The notes under the pieces were generated by a model. The model was not told where the DNA came from. It was given only the letters and a program-made list of their open reading frames with translations, and did not search any database. From Planctomycetota bacterium (lineage in GTDB: Bacteria > Planctomycetota > Planctomycetia > Planctomycetales > Planctomycetaceae), in assembly GCA_016872645.1 (NCBI GenBank), contig VGZH01000010.1, positions 20,863-84,862 of the forward strand: a stretch of DNA of 64,000 nucleotides, written 5' to 3'. The translations under genes were made by a program, and so were the position numbers. This document shows positions 36,345 to 45,140 of this stretch, piece by piece; the stretch's first letter is position 1; the number at the start of each line of letters is the position of its first letter.

Positions 36345-38231
36345 TCAGTTCACGGGCACGACCGGATTGAATCCCGCATTACCTCGCTTGCCAATCGGTT
36401 CAATCCGATTGAAGTTAATTCCCCCGTTGGAACCGTTCAACAGATCTGCAAAGAGGGAGTAGTTTCCGGCATCACTTGCACGCAGCCGCGGCAAACCATT
36501 CCCGCCATTCAAATCCATCAGTCCCAAGAAAGCCGAGTTGAAAGCGATTCGGTTCACCGGATCCGTAGGCCTTGCGTTGGCGCCTGAAGGTGCCGCGTTG
36601 CCGCTCCATTCGGCAAACGAACTCAGGATCATCTGCCACTTCCGCATCGTTTTACCCTGCGTGGGTGTGCCGGTCTCTGCAACGTCGGCGGTTTCCAGGA
36701 CTGGAACTTGTGGTGAGTTTCCGCCACCGGTGAATTGCAGAGCTCCGCCGGCGGGGCTTCGGCGCTGTCGAATCCCTTTTTGTAGTGGCGTCGTCGATGC
36801 GACGCCGGTCTGAGCAAATCCTCCGGCATGTAACATCAGTTCTTCCAAAAATGCTCGACCCACAAATTGATTGTAGATGCCGTCTCCGATGTAGTTCGCA
36901 TTGTCCAAGTAGTCTCCGAAAATCGTCTGTCGATCACGAAAGAAGGCACGATCCTCGTTCGTTGCACCGGCAACTTGAACGCGAGTGTTGAACGTGAGAG
37001 GCAGATCGTTGTCCTCTGTCCACAGCAGCGGAGTCACTGGTTGGCCCTTGCGATCCGCTGTAATTGACGAGTCACCAAGATCTTCCAAACGATCCAAATG
37101 GTAGTGGGAGTCCGACAAGGACAAACCAGCCTGTCTAACCAACCGATCAGCACCACGACCGGTGATTCCCAGATTGGTAGCGACAAGAGCATCCAAATCG
37201 GTGTAACGGGCTTGACCAACGGCATAAAAACCCGCAGTGACTGCACCCGACGCCGAGACTTGTGGTCCAATTGACTGAAAAGCTCGCGAGTATTGAATCG
37301 AACGCTGGGGGATCGTTCGCGTAATGGCAGCAGGATTGTATCCCGCCAGCGCTTCGCGAATTGCGATGTAGGTCGCCAGTACCTGATTGTAGACCGTTGG
37401 GTCATCACGCTCTTCGAATCGAACCACTCTCCAACCCGTCAGGTTGTTCAATGCCCTTTGTCCCGTCGCAACGTTGCCAGCCGTTGCATCGAGAATGAAG
37501 TCCGTATTTTGATTTTGATTATTGTTATTACCACCCCCTTGAGCGTTGAGTCCACCCTGAATAACAGCTGCGATTTTCACCACATATCCCGGGTTCGTGG
37601 AGAGGTTCGGATACTGTGTTCGCGAGAAATTATTCGTGTTGTTTTGACTGTTGGCGCTCCCCACGTTGCTTGTTGGATCAGGCAGATACAAGAACTGTCC
37701 TGCCTGAAGCAAAGTACCGACGTTGATACGGGGGGTCCGATTGTTGCCACCGCCCCCTCCCTGGGGACGAGCTTGCAGTAACGTGGGACTTGCGAGATTG
37801 AACGTACCCGGCAATGGAATCGGTGCTAAGATCGCGACCTTCTGCTTCGATACGCTCTTGCCGTAGATTCGATTAAACGGCTCATTTTTGCCGGCAATAA
37901 TTTCGGCCTCGTTGGATCGCAAGTACAGAATTGCCAACTCAACCTGCTGTTGGGCCACCATATGATTCAGTCGGATGCTCTGAGCGGCTGCTGACAACTT
38001 AGCAGGGTCAGCTCCGTTTGACGGGTCAAGCAAGTTGTCAAATTGCAGCACCGCCAAGTCTTGGGGCCGAATGATTGCATTCGCACCGGTCAGTAACGCC
38101 GGGATGCCAGCATCCGATGCGGGATTCAAAACATCGTTGGGCACGAACTGAGCCTGAGCAAGCCCAGTCTTCGCAGATGCCAACGCGATCGCACCTGCCA
38201 CAAGTAGCGAAAGCCATTTTTGGAAAACCAT
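36345..38231 (-). CDS. Secreted protein, function unknown
   Basis: 628 aa from the ATG at 38231, GGGAG 9 nt upstream. Signal peptide (LSLLVAGAIALASAKTGLAQ). Contains several Gly/Asn-rich runs (QGGGGGNNRTP; NAQGGGNNNNQNQ) and ends with a compact region (NGSNGGINFNRIEPIGKRG). No known catalytic motif recognised. Poly-Asn/Gly tracts and length variability are typical of envelope proteins unique to a lineage. It is flanked by its own hairpin terminator and sits 148 nt from the sulfite reductase gene. Confidence 0.65.
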   Translation of the reverse strand: MVFQKWLSLLVAGAIALASAKTGLAQAQFVPNDVLNPASDAGIPALLTGANAIIRPQDLAVLQFDNLLDPSNGADPAKLSAAAQSIRLNHMVAQQQVELAILYLRSNEAEIIAGKNEPFNRIYGKSVSKQKVAILAPIPLPGTFNLASPTLLQARPQGGGGGNNRTPRINVGTLLQAGQFLYLPDPTSNVGSANSQNNTNNFSRTQYPNLSTNPGYVVKIAAVIQGGLNAQGGGNNNNQNQNTDFILDATAGNVATGQRALNNLTGWRVVRFEERDDPTVYNQVLATYIAIREALAGYNPAAITRTIPQRSIQYSRAFQSIGPQVSASGAVTAGFYAVGQARYTDLDALVATNLGITGRGADRLVRQAGLSLSDSHYHLDRLEDLGDSSITADRKGQPVTPLLWTEDNDLPLTFNTRVQVAGATNEDRAFFRDRQTIFGDYLDNANYIGDGIYNQFVGRAFLEELMLHAGGFAQTGVASTTPLQKGIRQRRSPAGGALQFTGGGNSPQVPVLETADVAETGTPTQGKTMRKWQMILSSFAEWSGNAAPSGANARPTDPVNRIAFNSAFLGLMDLNGGNGLPRLRASDAGNYSLFADLLNGSNGGINFNRIEPIGKRGNAGFNPVVPVN

Positions 38232-38379
38232 GACGAAATTCTCCCGCGAATTCAAACAAACCGAACTCATGGCGATCCCGACGGGTTCGCCAAGGTCAGC
38301 TTAACCGTCGTCATAGTTTACGGAGGCCAAAAAGCCACGGTCAACGGAAAATTGAATGAAGTTTCCATAACCTCTTCGT

Positions 38380-40074
38380 TCAATTCGATCCGTCCCGCAC
38401 TTGCAGATCAGCCAGACCCTTCCGATGACAAAAATCACCGAACGACTCCGTCTCCGTTCGCTCGGCTTTGAAGTACGATAGGATCGGTGATACCGATTGT
38501 GCGATCTCTTCCAGGGGAACTTGGTCTCGAAAAAGGAATGCCAAGCGAGTTCCTTCGGCATTGCCTCCCAAGTAGACGGTGTATTTGCCTCGCGATTTTC
38601 CGACCAATCCGATGTCCGGTGTGTAGGGGCGAGCACAGCCGTTCGGGCAACCGGTCATGTGGACGGAAATCCGCTCGCCGACCAGGTCGAGTTTACGGAG
38701 TTCGATTTCCAGCGCGTCGATCACGCGCGGCAGGACTCTTTCAGACTCGGTGACCGAAAGAGCACAGGTCGGGAGTGCCGGGCAGGCGATCGAGAATCGC
38801 CGGATCAGCGTCAAGTCCTCGGCGGCAGTCATCCCGTGATCGGCGAGTATTCGTGAAATGTCTGCTCGATCCTGTGGCTGAATATCACAGAGGATGACAC
38901 CTTGCAGCGCGGTCAATCGGGTGTTCATCCCGTATTTGTTCAGAATCGCGCGCAGGCCCGTCTTGATTCGCAACGAGCCATCGTCCTTGATGCGTCCGTT
39001 CTCGACGTTGATGCCGAGAAACAGTTTCCCGTCTCCTTGGTCGTGCCAGCCCATGTGGTCGTCGACGCCGGTGATTTCGACGTTGCGCGCTTCGGCAAGT
39101 TTTCGGCCGAGGTGCTCTTCGACTTTGCTTCGGAAAAAGTCGAGGCCGTGATTGGCGATGACGTATTTGAGTCGCGCGAGCTTGCGGTCGTGACGATTGC
39201 CGGTGTCGCGAAATGCTTTCACGACTGCTCCCGCAACCTCAACAGCCTCTTCGGGGGAGCAAAAGGCCATCCGCTTGGCCACTGCGGCGAACGTCTTCTT
39301 GTTCGCCGGCGTGACTCCCTGGCCGCCGCCGACGTAAACATTGTAGCCCTCAATCTTGCTGCCATCGTGGATTGCAACGAAGCCCAAGTCGTAGGTCAGC
39401 ACGTCGACGCAGTTGTCTTCCGGTAGGCTGATCCCAATTTTGAATTTGCGAGGCAGATAGTTGGCTCCGTAAATCGGTTCTTCGACCGGTTGAAAGTCCG
39501 CGACGTTTTCCTCATGGCCGGTTTTCTCGTCACGGAGCCAAAGGTCAAAGTAGGCGTTCGTTCGCGGGCGCAGGTGCTCCGCGATCTGATCGGACAGCGC
39601 CTGCATTTCACGGTGAATGGCCTTGCCGTTGAGCGGAGCCGGGCAGCACATCACGTTGCGATTCACATCGCCGCAGGCGGCCAGCGTGGTGAGTTTGATC
39701 CGATTGATTTCGCGGATCGTCTCGCGGAGGTTTCCTTTCAAGACGCCGTGAAGCTGGAAACCTTGCCGAGTCGTAATCCGCAGTGTGCCGTTGCCGAAGC
39801 GATCGCACAGATCGAGTTCGGACAAGAATTGCGCGGCCGTCACTTTTCCCCCGGGAACGCGAGAACGAACCATCATGCCGTAGGACTTCGCTTCGCCGGT
39901 GCCGCGGCCATCGCGATTTTCTTGCTGATAGGTTCCGTGGTTTTTCAGGAGCTGCTCCATCCCTTCGCTGAACGGCGTTTCGGGCGAAAGGAGTTCCTCG
40001 GCGATGGTCCCACGCAGTTGGCGGCTACCTGCCTTGAGATGTTCGATCTTGCTAAGCTCCGGCACGTCCGACAT
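38380..40074 (-). CDS. Assimilatory sulfite (or nitrite) reductase, siroheme/4Fe-4S enzyme
   Basis: 564 aa, cytoplasmic, six-electron reduction of sulfite to sulfide for cysteine synthesis. Two ferredoxin-like nitrite/sulfite reductase repeats: RITTRQGFQLHGV in the first half, the paired siroheme cluster cysteines CPALPTC and CPNGC towards the C-terminus. The CysI/SIR-type motif ACPALPTCALSVTESERV favours sulfite over nitrite; nitrite reductase is less likely but not excluded. No flavoprotein partner (CysJ) is nearby, so ferredoxin is a plausible donor. Its start lies 12 nt from repeat B2, which may separate it from the divergent pgpA gene. Confidence 0.85.
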   Translation of the reverse strand: MSDVPELSKIEHLKAGSRQLRGTIAEELLSPETPFSEGMEQLLKNHGTYQQENRDGRGTGEAKSYGMMVRSRVPGGKVTAAQFLSELDLCDRFGNGTLRITTRQGFQLHGVLKGNLRETIREINRIKLTTLAACGDVNRNVMCCPAPLNGKAIHREMQALSDQIAEHLRPRTNAYFDLWLRDEKTGHEENVADFQPVEEPIYGANYLPRKFKIGISLPEDNCVDVLTYDLGFVAIHDGSKIEGYNVYVGGGQGVTPANKKTFAAVAKRMAFCSPEEAVEVAGAVVKAFRDTGNRHDRKLARLKYVIANHGLDFFRSKVEEHLGRKLAEARNVEITGVDDHMGWHDQGDGKLFLGINVENGRIKDDGSLRIKTGLRAILNKYGMNTRLTALQGVILCDIQPQDRADISRILADHGMTAAEDLTLIRRFSIACPALPTCALSVTESERVLPRVIDALEIELRKLDLVGERISVHMTGCPNGCARPYTPDIGLVGKSRGKYTVYLGGNAEGTRLAFLFRDQVPLEEIAQSVSPILSYFKAERTETESFGDFCHRKGLADLQVRDGSN

Positions 40075-40085
40075 GAGTTTCTCAC

Positions 40086-40224
40086 TTTGGATCGCGGTGT
40101 GTCAGCCCCGCTTTGAATTCATTGTGAAGTTACTGTGGTTTGATGCGAATCCCTGGCTGACAGCTGCTCTGTTCGGGCGAAATCAGGTGCGTCCAGAGCG
40201 GTGCTGACACACCGCACTCCAAGG
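40086..40224. repeat. Long inverted element, family B, copy 2
   Basis: Inverted arms TTTGGATCGCGGTGTGTCAG (from 40086) and the complement at 40193-40224 (GCGGTGCTGACACACCGCAC), separated by about 78 nt. Related to 57071-57198, where the arms match more exactly and even the centres appear related. It occupies the divergent gap between sulfite reductase and pgpA and would fold as a long stem-loop. Confidence 0.7.
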
Positions 40225-40255
40225 TCAGAACGCAGTGTAGTTTCGGTGTTTGAGC

Positions 40256-40777
40256 ATGAGTAGAGAGCCTCCCGGCGATCATAATATGAGCTTGCTTGAC
40301 CGCCTGGTTTGGCTGTATGCGACCGGTTGTGGAGTCGGCCTCGCGCCGATTGCTCCGGGGACGTTTGGAAGCCTGTTGGGTCCTCTGATCGTTGCGGGTT
40401 GGCAATCGCTTTCGCGACCGATTCACGAAAGCGTGCTTGTTGCCGTGGCCGGAGTTTTGTTGGGTGTTGTGGCCGCGCAGCGAACCGCCCGACGTTGTGG
40501 ACTCGACGACCCCGGCTGTGTGGTCTGCGATGAGGTTGCAGCGTTCGCGATTGTCTTTGCGATGACGCCCGTGACCTGGGCGACCGCTGTGGTCGGCTTC
40601 GTGTGGTTTCGAGTGTTCGACATCGCCAAGCCGTGGCCGATCCGCCGACTCGAACGACTCCCCGGCGGCTGGGGGATCATGGCCGACGACCTGCTCGCCG
40701 GAGTCTTCGCCGCCGCAGCCTTGCAGGGGACGCTGTGGTTGTTTGAATTCATCGGAACTCTGAAATCTCAAATCTGA
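40256..40777 (+). CDS. pgpA: Phosphatidylglycerophosphatase A family
   Basis: 173 aa. Membrane phosphatase that converts phosphatidylglycerophosphate to phosphatidylglycerol. PgpA signatures: GCGVGLAPIAPGTFGSL at the N-terminus, DDPGCVVCDEVAAFAIV, and RVFDIAKPWPIRRLERLPGG with GIMADDLLAG. About four hydrophobic segments. The start is either ATG 40256 or ATG 40286. PgsA, which makes its substrate, is encoded at 60376 in the same window. 14 nt separate it from folD, likely one transcript. Confidence 0.92.
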   Translation: MSREPPGDHNMSLLDRLVWLYATGCGVGLAPIAPGTFGSLLGPLIVAGWQSLSRPIHESVLVAVAGVLLGVVAAQRTARRCGLDDPGCVVCDEVAAFAIVFAMTPVTWATAVVGFVWFRVFDIAKPWPIRRLERLPGGWGIMADDLLAGVFAAAALQGTLWLFEFIGTLKSQI

Positions 40778-40791
40778 AATCGGAAGTACTC

Positions 40792-41655
40792 ATGCCTGCG
40801 ACATTGATTGATGGCAAAGCCGTTGCCGCGCGAATGACAGCGGAGATTGCCGACGAAGCGGCGGCATTTCAGCACGCGACTGGAATTGTGCCGCACCTGG
40901 TTGCCGTATTGGTGGGAGACGATCCCGCCAGCGCGGTGTATGTCCGCAACAAGCAGAAGGCGTGCGAGAGAGCAGGACTAAAGAGCACGCTGCACAGACT
41001 CCCCGCAGAGACAACCGAAGTGGATTTGTTGCGAACGGTCGAGCGACTCAATGCGGATTCCGGAGTGCATGGCATCCTTGTGCAGTTGCCACTGCCGAAG
41101 CACATTCGCGAGCAAGTCATCCTCGACGCCGTTGTCGCTCAAAAGGATGTCGATTGTTTTCACCCGCACAATGTTGGCCTGCTAGTTCAGGGCCGTCCGA
41201 GATTTCTGCCCTGCACGCCCGCCGGCTGTCAGCGATTGCTGGCCGAATACAAAATCGAGACGGCCGGCGCGCACGCCGTCGTGCTTGGCCGTAGCGAAAT
41301 TGTCGGCAAGCCGATGGCGATGTTGCTAATCCAGCGCGGAGCCGTCGCTGACGCGACCGTCACGATGTGCCATAGCCGCACACGCGAACTGGCTTCCATG
41401 GTTCGCCAAGCGGACATCCTCATTGCCGCGATTGGGAAGCCCCGTTTCGTGACCGCCGACATGGTCAAGCCCGGAGCCGTCGTCATCGACGTCGGTATCA
41501 ATCGCGAAGGGGACAGGCTGGTCGGCGATGTCGATTTCGAGCCGGTCTCACAAATCGCGAGCGCGATCACTCCGGTCCCCGGCGGCGTCGGCCCGATGAC
41601 CATTGCCACGCTGTTAAGAAACACGCTGACGGCGGCTCAACTGTCGGCCGGCTGA
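40792..41655 (+). CDS. folD: Methylenetetrahydrofolate dehydrogenase/cyclohydrolase
   Basis: 287 aa. Interconverts 5,10-methylene- and 10-formyl-tetrahydrofolate, feeding purine and formyl-Met synthesis. Both halves are complete: VGDDPASAVYVRNKQKACE (catalytic Lys in the YVRNK segment), VQLPLPKH, then PCTPAGCQRLL, VVLGRSEIVGKPMAMLL, VIDVGINR and TPVPGGVGPMTIATLL. Normal length and motif order; NADP-type cofactor site. Between pgpA and a secreted esterase gene, all rightward. Confidence 0.96.
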   Translation: MPATLIDGKAVAARMTAEIADEAAAFQHATGIVPHLVAVLVGDDPASAVYVRNKQKACERAGLKSTLHRLPAETTEVDLLRTVERLNADSGVHGILVQLPLPKHIREQVILDAVVAQKDVDCFHPHNVGLLVQGRPRFLPCTPAGCQRLLAEYKIETAGAHAVVLGRSEIVGKPMAMLLIQRGAVADATVTMCHSRTRELASMVRQADILIAAIGKPRFVTADMVKPGAVVIDVGINREGDRLVGDVDFEPVSQIASAITPVPGGVGPMTIATLLRNTLTAAQLSAG

Positions 41656-41686
41656 TTCGAGGATCACTCGTCCCAGGAGATTTGTC

Positions 41687-42622
41687 ATGATCGCCTTTGT
41701 TCGACGATTCACCGGGTTGCTCATTGTGCTCTTGGTCTGCGATGGTGCATGGTCGCAGGAAAAGGTTGCCGCTCCGAAACCGCCGCAACTGGATGTCAAG
41801 TACGGCCCTGCTGAGCGCAACGTGCTCGACTTCTACCAAGCCAAGTCGGAGCAGCCGACACCATTGGTCATTTATATTCACGGTGGCGGCTTCGTCGGTG
41901 GAAACAAGAACGTCGCACCGGCACAGGTGAAGATGTTTCACGATGCGGGCATCAGTGTCGCGTCGATTCATTATCGCTTTGTCGATGGCAAAGACGTCAT
42001 CTTCCCCGCTCCGCAGCACGATGGTGCTCGCGCGGTGCAGTTTCTGCGGAGCAAAGCCAGGGAGTGGAACATCGACTCGAAGCGTGTCGCCTGCTTTGGC
42101 GGTTCCGCCGGTGCCGGCATTTCGATGTGGATTGGATTCCACGAAGACCTCGCCGATCCCCAGAGCGTTGATCCGATCAAGCGGGAATCGACTCGCATCC
42201 AGGCGATCGGCACCTTTGGCGGGCAGAGCACGTACGATCCCATCAAGATCAAAGAGTTGATCGGCGGCCGCGCCTGGGAACATCCTTCGATCTTCAAGGT
42301 CTACGGAGTGCGTACTGCGGAAGAGGCTCTGCATCCGACGCCGGAGAAGCAAAAACTCTACGACGAGTCTTCGGCCTACACGCATCTGACGAAAGACGAT
42401 CCGCCGTTGTACATGGTTTACACGGAGGCCGATGGGCCGCTCCCTGCCGACGCCCGACCGGGCCAAGGCATTCACCATCCGAATTTCGGCCGGCACCTCA
42501 AGGCCAAGATGGATGAGCTCATGATTGAAAACGTCTTCGTCAACCAACCCGGTGGCAGACACCGCAACGTCCATGTCGAGATGCTTGAGTTCTTCCAGAG
42601 GCAGTTCGCGAAGGTGAAGTGA
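41687..42622 (+). CDS. Secreted alpha/beta-hydrolase, carboxylesterase/HSL type
   Basis: 311 aa, signal peptide (LIVLLVCDGAWSQ). Oxyanion hole HGGGFVGG, nucleophile elbow GGSAGAG, a candidate catalytic Asp in YTEADGPLP, and a late His (GRHRNVHVE). This is the hormone-sensitive-lipase-like arrangement, acting on acyl or aryl esters; in planctomycetes such enzymes often remove acetyl groups from polysaccharides. The start at 41687 is preceded by CAGGAG. Substrate unknown. Confidence 0.85.
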   Translation: MIAFVRRFTGLLIVLLVCDGAWSQEKVAAPKPPQLDVKYGPAERNVLDFYQAKSEQPTPLVIYIHGGGFVGGNKNVAPAQVKMFHDAGISVASIHYRFVDGKDVIFPAPQHDGARAVQFLRSKAREWNIDSKRVACFGGSAGAGISMWIGFHEDLADPQSVDPIKRESTRIQAIGTFGGQSTYDPIKIKELIGGRAWEHPSIFKVYGVRTAEEALHPTPEKQKLYDESSAYTHLTKDDPPLYMVYTEADGPLPADARPGQGIHHPNFGRHLKAKMDELMIENVFVNQPGGRHRNVHVEMLEFFQRQFAKVK

Positions 42623-42998
42623 CCATCGTTCCAAGTGCGCCTCTCGCGGCCCGTGTCCGAGTGCAGTTGTTGGCGACGATCGGCAGATTTCTGGGCCATT
42701 CCGCGACGTTCCCAGCCGAACTTGGAACTTCGGAGTGAATCCCCGGGGATGTGTTTTGATCGTCGCATTGGCTAATGGTCGGGAGCACGTCCCGGGCAAT
42801 GGCATTTCGAATTCAGAAATGCCCGACAATCCTCTGGGACGTCGAATGCGGGCCGTTCGCGGTGTCTTTGAGCCAATGGACGGGCTGCTAAGTCCGCGAT
42901 AACGTGCCACATCATTTACCCGCGCCGCTGGGTCTTGCTTTCGTTGCACTCATTCCGCGTTTTGCGGTTCCTTGATTCCATTCCCGCATGAGGTTGCC
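42623..42998. other. 376-nt region upstream of the DUF1559 gene, no gene seen
   Basis: Rightward genes on both sides. Frames here look non-coding, and I see no clear RNA gene, terminator hairpin or promoter consensus. It probably contains the promoter for the DUF1559 gene. Confidence 0.35.
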
Positions 42999-44042
42999 AT
43001 GTCACCGCGCCCGTTGCACAAGCATCGTTCCGGTTTCACGCTGATCGAGCTGCTGGTGGTCATCGCCATCATTGCCATTCTGATCGCCTTGCTGTTGCCG
43101 GCGGTGCAACAAGCTCGTGAAGCGGCCCGAAAATCTCAGTGCACGAACAACCTCAAGCAACTCGGCTTGGCGGTCCATAATTTTGAAGGGAGTTTTTCGA
43201 AGCTGCCGCCGGCGTATGTGAACACCACCGCGAATCCCTCGACGGCCGCGATCGCCGAGCTCGAGGAATATGTCACCACCGCCGGAAACGCGTATAGCCG
43301 TCAAAGTGTCTTCACGATCCTGTTGCCTTATCTCGACCAGTCGCAGGCGATCAAGGGTTATAAGCTGCGTCTGAACTGGGACGACCCGGTGAATCGGACG
43401 ACCACCAGTCAGCGCATGGCGGTTTATGAATGTCCGACCAGCCCGGGTCAGCACGTCGTTCCGCCGAACTCGAGCCCGGGTGGCTCCGCGACTCCGTGGA
43501 ACTGGACCCCAGCGACGGCGGATTACTTCGCCGTCACCCGAGGTAGCAACATTGCCGTTGTCTGGACGGGCCTCGGTTTGAGTTTTCCCGGCGCCAATAA
43601 CGTCAACGCGGTGCTTTCCGTCAACAGCAAATCGAAGTTTGGGGATATCCGAGACGGACTGAGCAACACGCTGATGTTTGGAGAATCCGCCGCGCGGTTC
43701 GAGGGTTGGTCTGCGGGAAAGCCGTATGCCACTCCGACAACATCCGGCTGGGGTTTGCGCGGCGCCTGGGGTCAGGAAACCAACAATATCGTGTGCGCGG
43801 GGACGCGCAGTCCGATCACGGCCGGCGTCGTTCCCGCCGGCAAAGTGACCACCGCCGCCCATTTGCCGGGTGCCGTCATCATCAATGGTTGGAATCAGGG
43901 TGAGCTGTATTCGTTCCATAGCGGACTCTGCATCGTGTCCATGGGTGACGGCTCCGTTCGCGCCTTGAGTGCGAACGTCGACTTCGGCATCGTGCAGAAA
44001 CTTGCCGCCCGAGCCGACGGCAACGCGGTCAGTCCGCCGTGA
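42999..44042 (+). CDS. DUF1559 prepilin-like protein
   Basis: 347 aa, ATG at 42999 with GAGG 5 nt upstream. The N-terminus carries a type IV prepilin cleavage site and helix ([20 protein letters not shown], then [14 protein letters not shown] with CTNNLKQLG), followed by a beta-rich DUF1559 body and the C-terminal GDGSVRAL signature preceded by FHSG. This family is expanded only in planctomycetes and their relatives, often in tens of copies, and probably forms pseudopilin-like surface structures. This is the clearest marker of lineage in the window. Confidence 0.95.
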   Translation: MSPRPLHKHRSGFTLIELLVVIAIIAILIALLLPAVQQAREAARKSQCTNNLKQLGLAVHNFEGSFSKLPPAYVNTTANPSTAAIAELEEYVTTAGNAYSRQSVFTILLPYLDQSQAIKGYKLRLNWDDPVNRTTTSQRMAVYECPTSPGQHVVPPNSSPGGSATPWNWTPATADYFAVTRGSNIAVVWTGLGLSFPGANNVNAVLSVNSKSKFGDIRDGLSNTLMFGESAARFEGWSAGKPYATPTTSGWGLRGAWGQETNNIVCAGTRSPITAGVVPAGKVTTAAHLPGAVIINGWNQGELYSFHSGLCIVSMGDGSVRALSANVDFGIVQKLAARADGNAVSPP

Positions 44043-44463
44043 TGTCTGGCGGGAAGGCCTGCGTCACGCAGGTCTCGGGCCGCGACCGTCTGAGGATCAG
44101 GCGACGGCAATGATCGAGACATCGCTTTCCGGTCCGCGTGTTGATCGCCGCCAATGTTCCGGCGTCTCGGCGATACCGCGTCTTCATCGCGCCATACACA
44201 CCGATCGCTGCCTGATGCGCCTCTTCCTGTTTTTCGTGCAATTCGCCTCACGCCAAACTCAGCACCGATTTCTTGCTCAGGTAATCGCTTCGCACCACCA
44301 CCCCGGCGTCATACTCTGCCTGCATCTGCGCCGCCGTCATCAGCAGCGGCGAAAAGGTCGGCACTTGATCCATCGCCGCTTTGAGATACAGCAGCTGCGA
44401 CATGCGGAAATCGAATTCGCCCAGCATGATCGAGGCTCCCATTCCGTTGCGGAGAGTTCGCAA
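44029..44463 (-). pseudogene. Remnant of a small gene with an in-frame TGA
   Basis: One minus-strand frame reads protein-like on both sides of a TGA at 44250-44248: upstream MSQLLYLKAAMDQVPTFSPL and VVVRSDYLSKKSVLSLA, downstream GELHEKQEEAHQAAIGVYGA then MKTRYRRDAGTLAAIN. The TGA has no neighbouring Cys motif, so a changed codon (for example CGA to TGA) is more likely than selenocysteine. The frame degenerates near 44100 and overlaps the end of the DUF1559 gene. I do not recognise the family. Confidence 0.35.
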
Positions 44464-44625
44464 AGTCTGGACGATTTACGCATTCCGTCCTGAAGCACAA
44501 TCATTCGTTCGCCGAGATGTTTCCGAGTCCACTGGGGGGGGCCGCCGTCCCCCCGTGCGCTCGATCGTCGAACAGCCGCTGCCGCTGCGTGCCCCGTTGT
44601 GCCATTTCGAGAACCCCGTGCGGCC

Positions 44626-44903
44626 CATTGATGGCTCCGGGAGCCCTGTTGATGAGCTTCCGTGGCCTGTCGATGGCTCCGCGTGCTGTCAATTTCAGTC
44701 GGCGAGGTCTCTTGATGAGGAATACGGTCCTCCCTGAACCATCAAGACGCCTCTGCGACCCATCAAGACACCTCCGCGACCCATCAAGACGCCTCTGCGA
44801 CCCATCAAGACACCTCTGCGACCCATCAAGACACCTCCGCGACCCATCAAGACACCTCCGCGACCCATCAAGACACCTCCGCGACCCATCAAGACACCTC
44901 ACC
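44626..44903. repeat. 21-nt tandem repeat (minisatellite)
   Basis: Eight near-exact units from 44740, one every 21 nt (44740, 44761, ... 44887), each of the form CATCAAGACACCTCCGCGAC with C/T and A/G changes; five more degenerate units with the same 21-nt spacing run from 44626 to 44730. A 9-nt break separates the two groups. Because 21 is divisible by 3, all frames give heptad-like peptides; the minus strand reads a Leu-Asp-Gly-Ser-containing repeat. No spacers, so not a CRISPR. Confidence 0.9.
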
Positions 44904-45140
44904 GAACCGTCAACCAGTCTCTCAAACTGAAAAATGCACCGTTACGGCCTAAAAAGGGGGCGGGCGACAAGTAACACGGATCGCAGGCAAGAACTGCGCC
45001 CGTTGCCCGGATTCATCGCCTCGACAGCGTTTTCCGGCGGTCGTGGAATCTGATCCGGATGCGCGTCAAGGGAGAGCTCATCGCACGCGACGTGCGCTAG
45101 ACAGGTGGCCCACCTTGAAAGGGGAATCGGCATCGCGTGC

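Noticed and set aside
44248..44250. Second selenocysteine codon
   Set aside because: No Cys-containing redox motif surrounds this TGA and the downstream frame decays, so a nonsense mutation is more likely.
44740..44903. CRISPR array
   Set aside because: The 21-nt units abut each other with no unique spacers, are shorter than typical repeats, and no cas genes are near.
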